64,000 nucleotides of DNA from Sphaerolaimus hirsutus (taxonomy: Eukaryota; Nematoda; Chromadorea; Monhysterida; Sphaerolaimidae): assembly GCA_964036195.1 (NCBI GenBank), contig OZ038451.1, forward strand, positions 19,356,318 to 19,420,317, read 5' to 3'. The first letter of the stretch is position 1, and each line of letters opens with the position of its first letter. Below, piece by piece: positions 1-10,583 of this stretch. The position numbers were made by a program, and so were the translations under genes. The notes under the pieces were generated by a model, which saw nothing but the letters and a program-made list of their open reading frames with translations, was not told where the DNA came from and made no database searches.

Positions 1-300
1 AGATGTGTTTTTCTCTCCTGCTAAGTATTTCTTATTAGGAAAATGTCTTATGTTCGTCACTTTCTGTTTGGCAAAATGACATTTCCTGTCCCCTAAAATA
101 CGTTTTCTGTACTCGCGTACTTTCAAAAAGTACGCGAGTAAGTGAGTACCGGTATTTTTTCACGAGGAAACGTAAACGTATTTACGCAGTACTCGTTAAA
201 ACGTATTTACGTTTACTCGATAAATACGGATACTCAACTATGGTAAAAACGCGATGTGTTGTGCTGGCGCCATTGGCGCTCGGCTGTTTGTAGTGTCCCG
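1..300. repeat. Remnant of the CGTATTTACGTTT hAT-like family
   Basis: AT-rich sequence with repeated inverted blocks such as TACGCGAGTA and CGTATTTACGTTT, the internal motifs of the CAGAGTTG-ended elements found complete elsewhere in this window. No gene is seen. A short GGCGCCATTGGCGC palindrome lies near 266-280. No clean ends could be placed, so this is probably a truncated copy running in from the left edge. Confidence 0.5.
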
Positions 301-1079
301 CAGAGTTGTTAGAATTACTGAACTTTTTAAAAAGTATATGTAAACGTAAAGTATTTTTATTTTACTCATCACAAAGTATAGAAAACGTAAAATACTTGTT
401 TTTACTCGTACGTACGGGTAAATGCGAGTACAAAATTTATTCCCAGTAATTTGCAAAAGCGAGCACTTTTCTTCATAGAATATGTAGAACTGGGTACGTT
501 TTCGAAGTACCCCACTCAAAATGGCCAAAACTTTTTGGGTAAATAACAAAACTTTCAGTTTGTGTTCTGTGGAATGCAGAACAGACGTTAAAACAATGAC
601 TGAGTCACGTTAGAACAGGGTTTATACCATCTATATTTACATACATACTTATATAGGTAACTCTATAAATACATAGGTATACTCTTATACATGGTGACAT
701 GTGACTTATACATATTTTCAACCTCAGCGTACATGACAAACAACGAATTAGCACTGAGAGTTCCAAAACATTCTGGCGAAGTAATAAACCCCCTCGAAAT
801 ACCGGCCCTTGTTTAACCCCCCCCCCCCCCCCTCAAAATGAACACTATGAAACAATTTCGAGGGGTATTTTGAAGAAATAGAGTACATTGCAGTGTAGTC
901 ACCTTATAAATATGTGCCACATTGAATTTACATAAATACGTTTTCTTTACGCGTATGCTTCAAAAACGTACGCGTACACGTGAGTACGTTACTTTAAAAA
1001 AAGTATATGTAAACGTATTTACCGTGTACTCGCGTACGCGTATTTTTCGAGTAAACGTACATACCTTTTAACAACTTAG
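301..1079. mobile_element. hAT-like non-autonomous element, CAGAGTTG family, TSD GTGTCCCG
   Basis: The element starts CAGAGTTGTTAG and ends AACAACTTAG. It is flanked on both sides by the same 8 bp, GTGTCCCG (293-300 and 1080-1087). An 8-bp target-site duplication is the hallmark of the hAT superfamily. The interior carries inverted TACGTTTACTCG-type repeats. Around 780-870 it also holds a C-rich stretch like the CCGTATTACCTCGAA mariner-like family, probably a nested insertion. It has no transposase ORF, so it would need a transposase from elsewhere. Confidence 0.75.
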
Positions 1080-1593
1080 GTGTCCCGTTTACGGGACCAG
1101 GTCACGTGGCGGGACCATCATCCCGCCAAAAAAAACCCCACATGATTTACCTATTTTTGCACATTTTCCATTTTTCTAGAATGCAGAATCATTAATATAC
1201 CGTTTTTTTCATAAATTTCTTTTTTTTCTTCTTTTTTCCTTCATTTTTCATAAAACGATTTCTGCATGCAATAGTGAAAAGTAATGCAATAGTGAAAATG
1301 ATGATGAAAAGATGGAAAACTGAGGCCTGATGGGCGTGAATGCGAATTGTTTGCGTCGAGCAAACTGGATGAAGGTTCCACAGGGGAAGGCGAAACGCAC
1401 CTCCTCAATTCACTCAATTTCACACCAACCGACAAAAAAGCATTACCCATCCGCAAGGACCCACTTTCCACCGAGCAACTACCACCCAAAAAGCAATAAA
1501 TTAGCCCAAACGAGCCCAGAGAGCAGTGCGGTTAAATCCATTTCAATCAAGTGAACTTATTAAACGAGAAGCTGCGAACGGACGATTGACGAC

Positions 1594-4500
1594 ATGTCCA
1601 TAACTGCCGCCGCGCTGGGGCTCAGCTTGCCCCTGCTGAGGGTCCGTTTTCATTGGACACTAGTTTACTGCCGGTGAACTAGTTTACTGCCGGTGAACTA
1701 GTTTACTGCCGGTGAACTAGTTTACTGCCGGTGAACTAGTTTACTGCCGGTGAACTAGTTTACTACCGGTGAACTAGTTTACTGCCAGTGAACTAGTTTA
1801 CTGCTGGTGAACTAAAAATTTCGTCAACTCATAAATTAAGTTTGAATAGCATTTGGGGTTGCTGAAATTGGGTGTTCATCAACTACAGTCAATAGTTGTT
1901 AAAACGTATTTACGTTTAGGTAATCGAATATCCGTATACTCAAATACTGCGTAAAAATGTTTACATTTCCTCTGAAAGAAAGTACCTGTACTCACCTTTA
2001 CGTGTACTTTTGAAAAATACTTGATTACAGAAAGCGTATTTCGGATAGACAATTGCTTTTTAGACAGGAAAAAGGAAGAAAAAGCTAAAAATAGTCAAAA
2101 TTTGGTATACAAACACATATACCTAGTCAACTTTAGCTGCAAATTGGAACTAGTGAGATTGAAGGTGTAAATGGGCAAAAAGTTTAGAAAATTAGTGATT
2201 TTGAATGCAAACTGTGGCAAAATTTCTCAAAAATACTCCTTTTACGTTTGCCAAGGAAAAAAGTTTTTTACTCACGTTTACTCGTGAGTAAAAGAAAAAA
2301 AATACTTTACGTTCTCTGTACTCAGCGGTGAGTAAAAAATATTTGAATACTTTACATTTACGTATAGGTACTTTGAAAAAAGTTCAGTACATTTTACAAC
2401 TGTTACAGTTGACGGAGAGTAAAAAACACTCATTCCAGTCAACTCAAATGTGTTCAAAGCCGTTTATAACTTAACTAAATTTTTAATGGGTTGTTGCATT
2501 GCACTGCATCGTGTGCCTTCGACGTTCAATCGCGAATACCATCAACCAACTTCTTTAATTACATAAATAGCCTCTCAGCTGGTGAGCATAATCGGACTGG
2601 GCACCCTGGCGGCGACGGCTGCATTCACGTGCTCCAAGGTGAAGGGCAAGCTGCAAGGCACGTCCACATGTGCGAAATTGAATTGACCCGACCCGTTTTT
2701 CGGGCAGCCCGATGCATTGGCCCCACACACGCTAGTTGACATCAACATCAAATGTCAACTGGTTCCGTTCCTAATTCAAAGATTGCGTTTGAACATCATT
2801 CGTCCCCTCGTCGGCAAGCTTTGAATCGGAATCGGCACCAGTTGACATTTGGTGTCGATGTCAACTAGCGTGTGTAGGTCCATTGTCGCGGAAGTTTTAT
2901 AGTTACGATCAGGGTTGGCAAAATCTCAGAAAAGAATAAAAATAAAATAAAAATAAAATGGAAAATTGAAGAATAAAATAAAATAAAATAAAATGGAAAA
3001 TTTCAAAATAAAAATAAAAATTGTATAAAAATTCGAATTTTTGTAAAAATTTTGTAAAATTGTATACAAATTCATATTTTCGTAAAAATTGTATAAAAAT
3101 TCATATTTTTTGTAAAAAAAATTTTCTGTTGTTTATTGTTCAACCTGTTTATTCGCTGAGGTGGGGCAATCCCAAGCCATGTAAAATGTCATATGAAATG
3201 AAATGGAAAGTGTCAATTGTCATGTCAAATGGAAAGTGTCAATTGTCATGTCAAATGTCAAGTAAAGTGTCAATTGTCATGACAAATATAAATTAAAGTG
3301 GAAATTGTAAAGCAAATTGTATCCAAATCTTATCATTTGTATCCAAATCTGGTTGTTTTTGTAACCAAATCTTATGTGAACATTTGGATACAAAAACATA
3401 AGATTTGGATACCAAAACATAAGATTCGGATACACAATTTACACTCTTTACTACATTTGTCATGACAATTGACACTTTGCATGATGTTTTACAAATGCTC
3501 CCATCCCAGCACACTCCAGTAATCTCTGTACTGAAAAGGGAAACCATTCTTATTGATAATTGTAACTTTACACTTGCAACTAGCTAACAACACCTACTGC
3601 ATGCAACTTTTGCAAAGAAATGGTAAAATTTGTCACGTTTTCCATGTTTAGGTCTAATTATCACATGTTTCTGGCCTTGCATCCAAGATTCTGATTTTTT
3701 GTAAAATTTCTGTAAAATTTTTGTAAAATTTTTGTAAAATGGTCCATTTTATTATTTTATTATTGTTTTGGAATAAAATAAAATAAAATAAAATGAAACA
3801 AGAATAAAATTAAAATAAAATACATTTTTATACAATTTTTATACAATTTGTATACAAATGATTTTTATAAAACCAACCCTGGTTACGATGCCCGGTTTCG
3901 TGTGCTTCTGATTGGTCGCCGAGCGGCTAATGACAACATCGGATCGGGTAGCGTATTATTTCAACAACAGAGTCGGGCTGCCCGAAAAAACTTGTCGGGT
4001 TAATTAAATTTCGTCGCAGATCATACTTCGCAACCTGCGACCGCGAAAACTGCGACCGGGCAACCCGCGACCGCGAAAACCGCGACCGGACAAACTGCGA
4101 CCGCGAAAAATTGTGCCGAAAGTGCCGGAGGAGAAGACAAAGTGGCCAGCGAAAAAGTAGTCGGTTGAAGTGCCGACTGAACGGTGTACCGTTTCACAAA
4201 TGTACCTGTTCACAAGCTCGATTGCGAGCAGTTGATGGGTGATTTTTTTGGTGGGGTTCAAATTGGACTTCGGCATTGATGGTTGAGGACTGCCGTAAAA
4301 ACTGGAAATCTGGGTTTGATCCAGGTGTATTAGTAGGGTAGAGGTATATCAATCCTTAAATGTTCGATAATCAATCAACCTCGTTCAGAATTGTCGATGT
4401 GTAGAGAAAAATTTTCATTTCAATTTAAGAAAACGCAGAAAGCAACAGCGTAGATTACTTCACTTTCGCTTGTATTTAAGTAATTTTCATAACCGAGTCA

Positions 4501-4718
4501 GCCGACCAAATGGTCAGTATCACTAAAATGCGGTAGTCCGAGACACAATAACTGTCCAGCTTGTGAACCGGCACACTTGTGAAATGGAACTCACCAACCT
4601 TCAACCTACCGCCTCTCAGGGACCGGAAGACTCAGGCTCCGCTGGAATGCCGCCGGGTGGACTGAGCATGGAGCCGGATGCACTCTATGAGAACACGTCT
4701 GTGGTCAGTTTGATATGA
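1594..4718 (+). CDS. Candidate small single-pass membrane protein gene (three possible exons)
   Basis: I do not recognise this protein. Three GC-richer, coding-like pieces are phase-consistent: exon 1 at 1594-1641 (16 codons from ATG), exon 2 at 2579-2638 (20 codons) and exon 3 at 4560-4718 (52 codons and TGA). Exon 2 follows a CCTCTCAG acceptor and ends AAG|GTGAAG. It encodes a hydrophobic stretch (LVSIIGLGTLAATAAF) followed by Lys, like a membrane helix. Exon 3 follows TGTCCAG and encodes a polar, Pro/Gly/Ser-rich tail with an ALYENT tyrosine motif and the C-terminus VVSLI, which could be a PDZ ligand. The exon 1 donor (AGG|GTCCGT) is poor, so exon 1 is the weakest part and further exons may be missing. 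Intron 2 holds a fold-back element and a hAT-like element. Confidence 0.3.
1659..1816. repeat. 19-bp tandem repeat, about 8 copies
   Basis: Eight near-identical head-to-tail copies of a 19-bp unit, CTAGTTTACTGCCGGTGAA. Three late copies differ by single bases (TACTACCGG, CTGCCAGTG, CTGCTGGTG). Each unit starts with a SpeI-type palindrome, ACTAGT. There are no unique spacers, so this is a minisatellite and not a CRISPR array. Confidence 0.9.
1885..2402. mobile_element. CAGAGTTG-family hAT-like element, degraded
   Basis: The region runs from ATAGTTGTTAAAACG to TTTTACAACTGTTAC, with the family's internal ACGTTTACTCGTGAG-type inverted motifs. The flanks share TACAGT, but a clean 8-bp duplication is not visible, so the ends are approximate. 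It lies within the first intron of the candidate gene at 1594-4718. Confidence 0.5.
2722..2877. mobile_element. Short palindromic (fold-back) element, CTAGTTGACATC family
   Basis: About 155 bp whose two ends are inverted copies of each other: CACACACGCTAGTTGACAT at the left and ATGTCAACTAGCGTGTGT at the right, with the inner arms (AAATGTCAACTGGTTCC) also complementary. A second copy with the same architecture lies at 58110-58268. It has no coding capacity. It is a MITE-like hairpin element, but I could not settle its target-site duplication. Confidence 0.65.
2910..3881. mobile_element. hAT-like non-autonomous element, CAGGGTTGG ends, TSD GTTACGAT
   Basis: The element starts CAGGGTTGGCAAAA and ends AAAACCAACCCTG, perfect 9-bp terminal inverted repeats. 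The 8-bp flanks are identical (GTTACGAT at 2902-2909 and 3882-3889). The subterminal parts are AAAATAAAATAAAA tracts and their complements. The middle has repeated TGTCAATTGTCATG-type motifs and a hairpin around 3310-3430 built from AAATCTTATGT/ACATAAGATTTGG. No transposase is encoded. Confidence 0.85.
4030..4115. repeat. GCGACCGCGAAAA degenerate tandem repeat
   Basis: Five to six degenerate copies of a 14-16 bp GC-rich motif, (A/C)TGCGACCGCGAAAA, lie in tandem. They give Arg/Gly-rich translations on the minus strand, which I treat as a by-product of the repeat. Confidence 0.6.
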
Positions 4719-4780
4719 CGCTGGGGTCAGATCCAATTGGAGCACAAGGCGCATGTAGGACGCCCAGTAGGCGAGTACGC

Positions 4781-5439
4781 CATAGTTGTTAAAACGTATT
4801 TACGTTTACACAAAAAGTACGTATACTCGAGTACTGAGTAAATACGTTAACGTATACTTTTTGAAAGTACTCGAGTACAGAAAACGTATTTCAGATAGGC
4901 TTTGTTATAGGCTTTTCCAAGAGCATAGATGGAAAAAACGACGGAAAAAAACGAAGAAAAAATTTGCCAAATATAGCTGAAAATAGGCACATAACACATA
5001 AACTAGTGAATTTGAAGGTTAAAATGGTTAAAGAGGTACGAAAATTAGTGATTTTGAGTGGAAGTTGAGGTAAAATTCCTAAAAAATACTCACTTTTACG
5101 TTTTCCGCGAAAAAAATAAGTATTTTACTCATGTTTACTCATGAGTAAAAGTAACAAAATTAACTTTACGTATTCTGTACTCAGGGGGTGAGTAAAAAAT
5201 AAATACTTCGCGTTACGTATACTTCGAATAAAGTTCGGTACTTCCAACAAATCTGGAGGGCCCCGCACCTGTACGCCCAACCCCCCGCGCGCACAAACGA
5301 CTGGCACGCACAATGTGCGGCACGCACAAAGCTACAGTTTTGTGCTTACCGGGCGTTTGTGCGTACCGGACTTTCATTTTGTGCGTGCCAGGCGTTTGTG
5401 CGCGCCGGGCGTTTGTGCGTAGGAGGCCTGGCCCATCTG
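4781..5439. mobile_element. CAGAGTTG-family hAT-like element with nested insertion, TSD GAGTACGC
   Basis: The element begins CATAGTTGTTAAAACG and ends CCAACAAATCTG, between identical 8-bp flanks GAGTACGC (4773-4780 and 5440-5447). The interior has the family's ACGTTTACTC repeats. A separate 176-bp GC-rich element is inserted close to its right end, so its own sequence is interrupted. Confidence 0.7.
5259..5434. mobile_element. 176-bp GC-rich element with TSD ATCTGGAG
   Basis: A GC-rich insert made of GTTTGTGCG(T/C)(A/G)CCGG-type motifs in both orientations, inserted into the older AT-rich element around it. The 8 bp on each side are identical: ATCTGGAG at 5251-5258 and 5435-5442. The termini share only a short GGGCC-type inverted repeat. 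No ORF of note. Confidence 0.65.
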
Positions 5440-5447
5440 GAGTACGC

Positions 5448-6547
5448 GCTTGAATGCGCGCGTGTTTTATGCGCGTTGTAATGAATTGGGCTAGACGAAA
5501 AACGCGTCTATTTAATCAATGATTTTCTTTCCACGGACACTTCCAGGAACGGATGGGTGCGGGTTGCGGGTGGCTCCTCCAACGTTCAATAGCTTTCTTT
5601 AATCCAAGTTACTCAATGCTAAAAGAGTTTTTTTTGCTGGCTTCTAGAACGTTTTTCTAACATCGTTTAGGTAGATACTTTTTGAAAAGAGTGGGAAAAT
5701 CACCAGTTATCATATCATTTCATCACTTATCCCCCCGAATTTACAGACGGAAAAAAAGGATTTAAAGGCCGCGGAGTAAAAGTTACTAAAATTCACGACT
5801 GGACCCGATCAAGTGAGAAAGTGATGAATGGGGATATACAGGTGATACATTTCAGACTAAACCACATGATAAATGGACAATTGTAATAGTTTTTTGCAAT
5901 GTGTATAGAATATCGAACTTTAACGGTACAAATCTTCGGAAGATACCTGTATGTAAACTTGACAGCTGGCCAAAATTTCTATATTTTAATAAATCAAATA
6001 TGATAAAAAAGTAACCTATATAACCATGTATATAGGCGAAAATAGCGATAATGAAGGTAAAAATTGACAAAATATCACTCAATTTTAGCGATTTTTAGCA
6101 AACAATTGCGCATTTTGACTTGGGTAGGGTTCAAACAATATAGCGTATCGAATATCGGATATCGACCATTTTTAAATATTGAATATTGACATCGAAAATT
6201 TTGAAAAAACATCAAATATCGAATATTGATATTGAAAATTTTGAATGATCCAAATCAGCCCAGAAATGGTCAAGTTATTAAGCTTCAAAGTCAATCAGCA
6301 GGATCGGCCATGGAAAATTACCATGTTTTTATAGACCCCCCTTATCTGTGATGTGTTTAACTGAACAAAAAAAGCAATGTATTTTTATAAAAATACGTGT
6401 CAGCAGATTGGTGCATCTGTAAATTAGGGCTAGGGGTCCAAATTTAATAAACAGTATCAAAAAGTCACAAAATACAATTGAGGCATCTAATTCTAAAAGT
6501 CGACAAGTCCAAAACAAGAAAATTTCGAGTTAGGCCCGGAAACGTCA
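5448..6547. other. Gene-free stretch with dispersed repeats
   Basis: About 1.1 kb with no convincing exon. It contains AT-rich dispersed-repeat sequence (AAAATCGCTAAAAATAGG-like motifs near 6000-6110) and a TCGAATATCGATATTGAAAATT block near 6130-6250. Short ORFs here lack splice context and protein-like composition. Confidence 0.5.
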
Positions 6548-7253
6548 TCTGGTGCCGGTTCCGCAAGTGGACAAGTTAAGAGTTAAAAGTTAAGAGTTGA
6601 GTAAAAAGACAAATGGCGAGTTAAGAGTAAAGTTAAAGTTTAAGAGAAAAGTTAAAGTTTAAGAGAAAAGTTAAAATTTAAGAGAAAAGTTAAAAGTTAA
6701 GTTAAATGTTAAGAGTTGAGTTAAAGGTTGAGTTAAAGGTTAAGAGTTGAGTTAAAGGTTAAAAGTTGAGTTAAGAGTTAAAAGTTGAGTTAAGAGTTGA
6801 GTTAAGAGTTGAGTGAGGAGTTGAGAGTTAAGATACAAGTGGAAAATGATGGTAAAAAAATATAAAAAAATAAAAATATGAAATTGGTATCGATACGGCT
6901 GTTCGCTGGCATGGTGCCAATGTTGTATGCACGTCATTTGAAAATAACGTATCCAAAAAAATTATCGCTAAAAAAAGAAAAAATCGCCAAACATTGTTTC
7001 GAAATGGCCGTGCGGGGACAAAATATGATTGAAGATCAGCGTATCGCGCTTCTGCAACGAATGACCCATTTGTCTTTTAAATCAACTTTTAACTCATCTT
7101 CTAACCTTTAACTCAACTCTTAACATTTAACTCAACTTTTGACTCAACTTTTAACCTTTAACTCAACTCTTAACTTTTAACTCAACTTTTGACTCAACTT
7201 TTAACCTTTAACTCAACTCTTAACTTTTAACTCTTAACTTGTCTACTTGCGGA
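6548..7253. mobile_element. Long inverted-repeat element of the AATTCCGCAAGTGGAC (introner-like) family
   Basis: Left end GGTGCCGGTTCCGCAAGTGG; right end CTACTTGCGGAACTGGCCCC, its inverted partner. Next to the ends are long mirrored tracts of AAGTTAAGAGTTGAG-type repeats (6560-6830) and their complement (7080-7240), so the whole could form a long hairpin. The same terminal sequence bounds introns at 17786-18171, 37214-38499 and 59949-61314. Here I see no flanking exon, and no clear target-site duplication. Confidence 0.65.
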
Positions 7254-7540
7254 ACTGGCCCCTGGGGCTACTTCCGCACATTTATCATCATTTTCCCCTA
7301 AAATTTTTTGACCTCACAAATGTGCCAAATTTAACATTTTGAGGGAAAAATGCAAAAAAATGTCAAGAAGTCGACAAGTCCACTTAGTTTTGGGCTAAAA
7401 GTCGACTCGACAAGTTCATCCTCCACATCCTTTTTTATGTGAAAAAAACGCAAGAAATGTGATAAGTAAACTGTGACACCGATTTCTAAAAGGCGACTAG
7501 TCCATAGAATAGTCCAATAGAAGATACACTTAACCTTCGT

Positions 7541-8226
7541 TATAAACACCTTCCCGGACAAGTTCACCACCCATTTTTTTATTTCACTTCGGATGTAATA
7601 TCTCCATCCATGGGGGTGTTATAATGCTGAAACTTTGTATACATAAAGTTGTAAGACCCCCTTAAACCCCAACAATGGGGGGAGGTGCGGCGACTCACTA
7701 CAGGGTGGGTCGCCCTATATGCAATAATTTTTTTGGCGTTTTTGTTGTCCCAACCAAGTTCACCACCCACTTGATTGGCTACACACGAAAGCCATATCTC
7801 CAGTTGTGATGGTGGTAGAAAGCTGAAATTTGGGGGATGTCTTGCCAACAACCCCCCTCACAATACACCAGTGGGTCGTCGGCAGCCGCCCCACTTGTGT
7901 ATTGTGAGGGGGTTGTTGGCAAGACATCCCCCAAATTTCAGCTTTATACCGCCATCACAGCTGGAGATACGGCTCTCATAGTGTAGCCAATCAAGTGGGT
8001 GGTGAACTTGTTTGGGACACCAAAAACGCCAAAAAAAATTGTTGCATATGGGGCGACCCACCCTGTAGTGAGTCGCCGCACCTCCCCGGTTGTTGGAGAG
8101 TAGAAGGGTCTTACAACTTTATATATACAAAGTTTCACCTTTATAACACCCCCATGGACGGAGATATTGCATTCGAAGTGAAATAAAAAAATGGGTGGTG
8201 AACTTGTCCGGGAAGGTGTTTACAAA
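7541..8226. mobile_element. Fold-back element with ~330-bp inverted arms
   Basis: Two arms of about 330 bp (about 7541-7876 and 7885-8226) are inverted copies of each other around a short GTCGGCAGCCGCCC centre. The outer ends read TAAACACCTTCCCGGACAAG and its complement. Conserved inner blocks include GTGGTGAACTTG, GGTGGGTCGCC and CATCCCCCAAATTTCAGC. ORFs on either strand here are mirror images and carry no domain. It abuts the 3' end of the reverse transcriptase ORF, which may be chance. Confidence 0.75.
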
Positions 8227-8229
8227 ACT

Positions 8230-10146
8230 TTATGCCCCCCTATTTTGTTCAACCATTCGTTTTAGGTTGATCTTTGTCAAACAAAGTGCTGTATGGTTAG
8301 TGATTCTCACATGTTTACATGCCCCCCTAAATTGATTTTCTGATGTTTCACATGTTTTTGAGAGTCGGGCATTCCCACATAATTTTTTGTCTGAATTAAG
8401 CGATATTTTGAGGAGTCTTGAATTATCTAGTAGATGCATGTATCTGTGATATGTTATGACCATTTGGTGATATTTGTCGGAGGGTAAATTCCCGCCCAGG
8501 TCAAGTGTTAAACTTGGTGAGCTACATGTGTTTGGCAAGCGGACACAGCGTTTCATTGTCTTGATGTATAATTTATCCATTTTAGATAGAATTTTTGCAT
8601 CTGCACCGGTGACTTCTAATCCATACATACTTTGTGGCTCGACATAGCCCTTGAAGCATATTTTTGCATAGTGCAAGGGCGTAACTGGCTTTTTAGAAGA
8701 TAAAATTGCTAATGAACTGAATTTCAACATTTTAGTGTAAGAATCAAGTATATGTTTGTGGAATGGATTATGCTCCAAGGTGATGGTTATGCCGAGGTAC
8801 TTAGTCTCGTCACATTCATGTATTTCACCTTTGATTTTTTCAGCTGACCAGCCCAGGGGCCATTTCATCTGAGTTGAATGTTCCCCCCAGCGTAGGACCA
8901 TGGATTTTGATGTATTTATACTTACGTTCCAGTTCCACGCCCAGTCGCTGAAGAGGTCTAATATTTTCAGCAACCCAAGTTCTGTATTTGACGTTAAACA
9001 CACATCATCTGCAAAGAATAATCCAGGGATTTTACTTGTATTTTTGTCCAATTTCGCACCTAGTCCTGACTTCTGAAGTATGTGTGCCAAGTCGTGCATG
9101 TAAATGGCGTACAGTGTTGGGCTCAAGGCACAACCTTGCGCAACTCCATAAGGGTAATCAAGGTCTTCACTTGTATAGTCAGCATATGTCATTTTTACCT
9201 TAATATTCGAGTAAGCATTAGCAATCGCTGTTACCAGTTTGCTTGGTATACCCATATCCATCATTTTTTTCCATAATTTGTCTCTAACAACACGGTCGAA
9301 TGCCTTCTCCGCATCCACAAAACATGTGTAAAATTTATTACCATTAGCCTTTGCATAGCTATTGCATGTTTTTAGGATTTGAACATTATCACACATTCTT
9401 CTGTTTGGTCGGAAACCTCCCTGCAGTTCTGTGAAGACATTGGTTTCTTCACAAATTGTTATTAAATGCTTATTTAATAGTGTCATGTAGAGCTTCTTAA
9501 TGTTACATGAGATTCCTAGGGTTCGGTAATTTTTCATATTAGATTTTGGACCCTTCTTGTGAAGTAAAACCATTTTGCAAATTTTTGCTTCTTGTGGGAT
9601 CTCTGACCCATTCAGCCATGAGTTGTACATCAACCGTAAATTTTCCTTGAATGATACACTCATGTGCTTAAAGTACTCATGATGAATGTCAGTAGTCCCC
9701 GGTGATTTGTTATTTTTTAAATGTTTAATTGCATTATCTAGTTCTGACATTGAGAATTCTGAGGTGGCACCTGTATCGATTAGTACTGATGTGTCTAGTA
9801 ATTTGTCAACTGTTGGACATTCTGTGTTCCCTGGGTTCAGTTTCATAACTGTAGCCCAAGCTTTTTTCATTTCTACGTTCATTTCGGAGTGAGACTTTAT
9901 TGGATCACCATTCTCGTTTTCCATTGTGTGTACTATCCCTGAGTTAACATTTTTGTTTTTATTCACATGTTTATAGATGTGATTAATGTTTTGATGACTT
10001 GCTGAAACCAATTTATCCATAAGTTTTTCATTATTCTCCCGTTCTTTTCGTTTTTTTACCCGGCGTAATTCTGCTCTAAGTCTTGTTTGATTTTGTTTAT
10101 GTTGAAGCTTCCCTGTTGTCTTAAATTTGCGGCGTTCCTTAGCCAT
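8230..10146 (-). CDS. Non-LTR retrotransposon reverse transcriptase (5'-truncated LINE ORF2)
   Basis: An intact 638-residue ORF with the RVT_1 palm and fingers in order: YRTLGISC (residues 207-214), GGFRPNRR (243-250), FVDAEKAFDRV with the first catalytic Asp (276-286), GVAQGCALSP (334-343) and PGLFFADDVCL (374-384), whose FADD is the catalytic YxDD-type motif. A non-LTR thumb-like C-terminal part follows. The first ~60 residues are Lys/Arg-rich. No apurinic endonuclease domain lies upstream; the frame is open for only about 22 codons before the first ATG and then meets TAA. The copy therefore looks 5'-truncated. It would copy its RNA at a genomic nick. All catalytic motifs are intact, suggesting a recent insertion. 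It lies about 440 bp beyond the stop codon of the DZANK1-like gene, on the same strand. Confidence 0.88.
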   Translation of the reverse strand: MAKERRKFKTTGKLQHKQNQTRLRAELRRVKKRKERENNEKLMDKLVSASHQNINHIYKHVNKNKNVNSGIVHTMENENGDPIKSHSEMNVEMKKAWATVMKLNPGNTECPTVDKLLDTSVLIDTGATSEFSMSELDNAIKHLKNNKSPGTTDIHHEYFKHMSVSFKENLRLMYNSWLNGSEIPQEAKICKMVLLHKKGPKSNMKNYRTLGISCNIKKLYMTLLNKHLITICEETNVFTELQGGFRPNRRMCDNVQILKTCNSYAKANGNKFYTCFVDAEKAFDRVVRDKLWKKMMDMGIPSKLVTAIANAYSNIKVKMTYADYTSEDLDYPYGVAQGCALSPTLYAIYMHDLAHILQKSGLGAKLDKNTSKIPGLFFADDVCLTSNTELGLLKILDLFSDWAWNWNVSINTSKSMVLRWGEHSTQMKWPLGWSAEKIKGEIHECDETKYLGITITLEHNPFHKHILDSYTKMLKFSSLAILSSKKPVTPLHYAKICFKGYVEPQSMYGLEVTGADAKILSKMDKLYIKTMKRCVRLPNTCSSPSLTLDLGGNLPSDKYHQMVITYHRYMHLLDNSRLLKISLNSDKKLCGNARLSKTCETSENQFRGACKHVRITNHTALCLTKINLKRMVEQNRGA

Positions 10147-10583
10147 ACGCCGATGCAGTTTTTGGATTTCTCTGTTAGGCCTATTACCTGAGCCTGTAGT
10201 TAATTGTAGTTAATTGGAGTAAAAACTCAGTTTTTGACTTAAAACTGTAGTTTTCATTTTATGAAAAAACTGTAGTTTTCATCAAAAACACGGAAATAAA
10301 AACAGCGTTACTTAAGTTTTTGGCCAAAAAAACTCAAAACAAATTATTTTTGATAAACTTAAAACACAGAAAGTGTTTTTGAAAGAAAAATTACCCATCG
10401 TTGACACAGGAATCGAGGATTTATGGTAATTAAAAAGTGGTTTCATTCAAATAAATACTGCACAAATGTCAAAACATACTGTTTAAAAAAATTAAAACAT
10501 GATCACGGAACGTGACAATTCATTCACATTTCAGTTGTATGCCTATTGACTAATCCCGATAAACGTTTATAATGTGTCTTAGA

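Noticed and set aside
1659..1816. 19-bp repeats as CRISPR or operator array
   Set aside because: No spacers, no cas genes, intron-bearing eukaryotic context.
7579..8186. Several 60-90 residue ORFs on both strands
   Set aside because: They are mirror translations of the two arms of a fold-back element.
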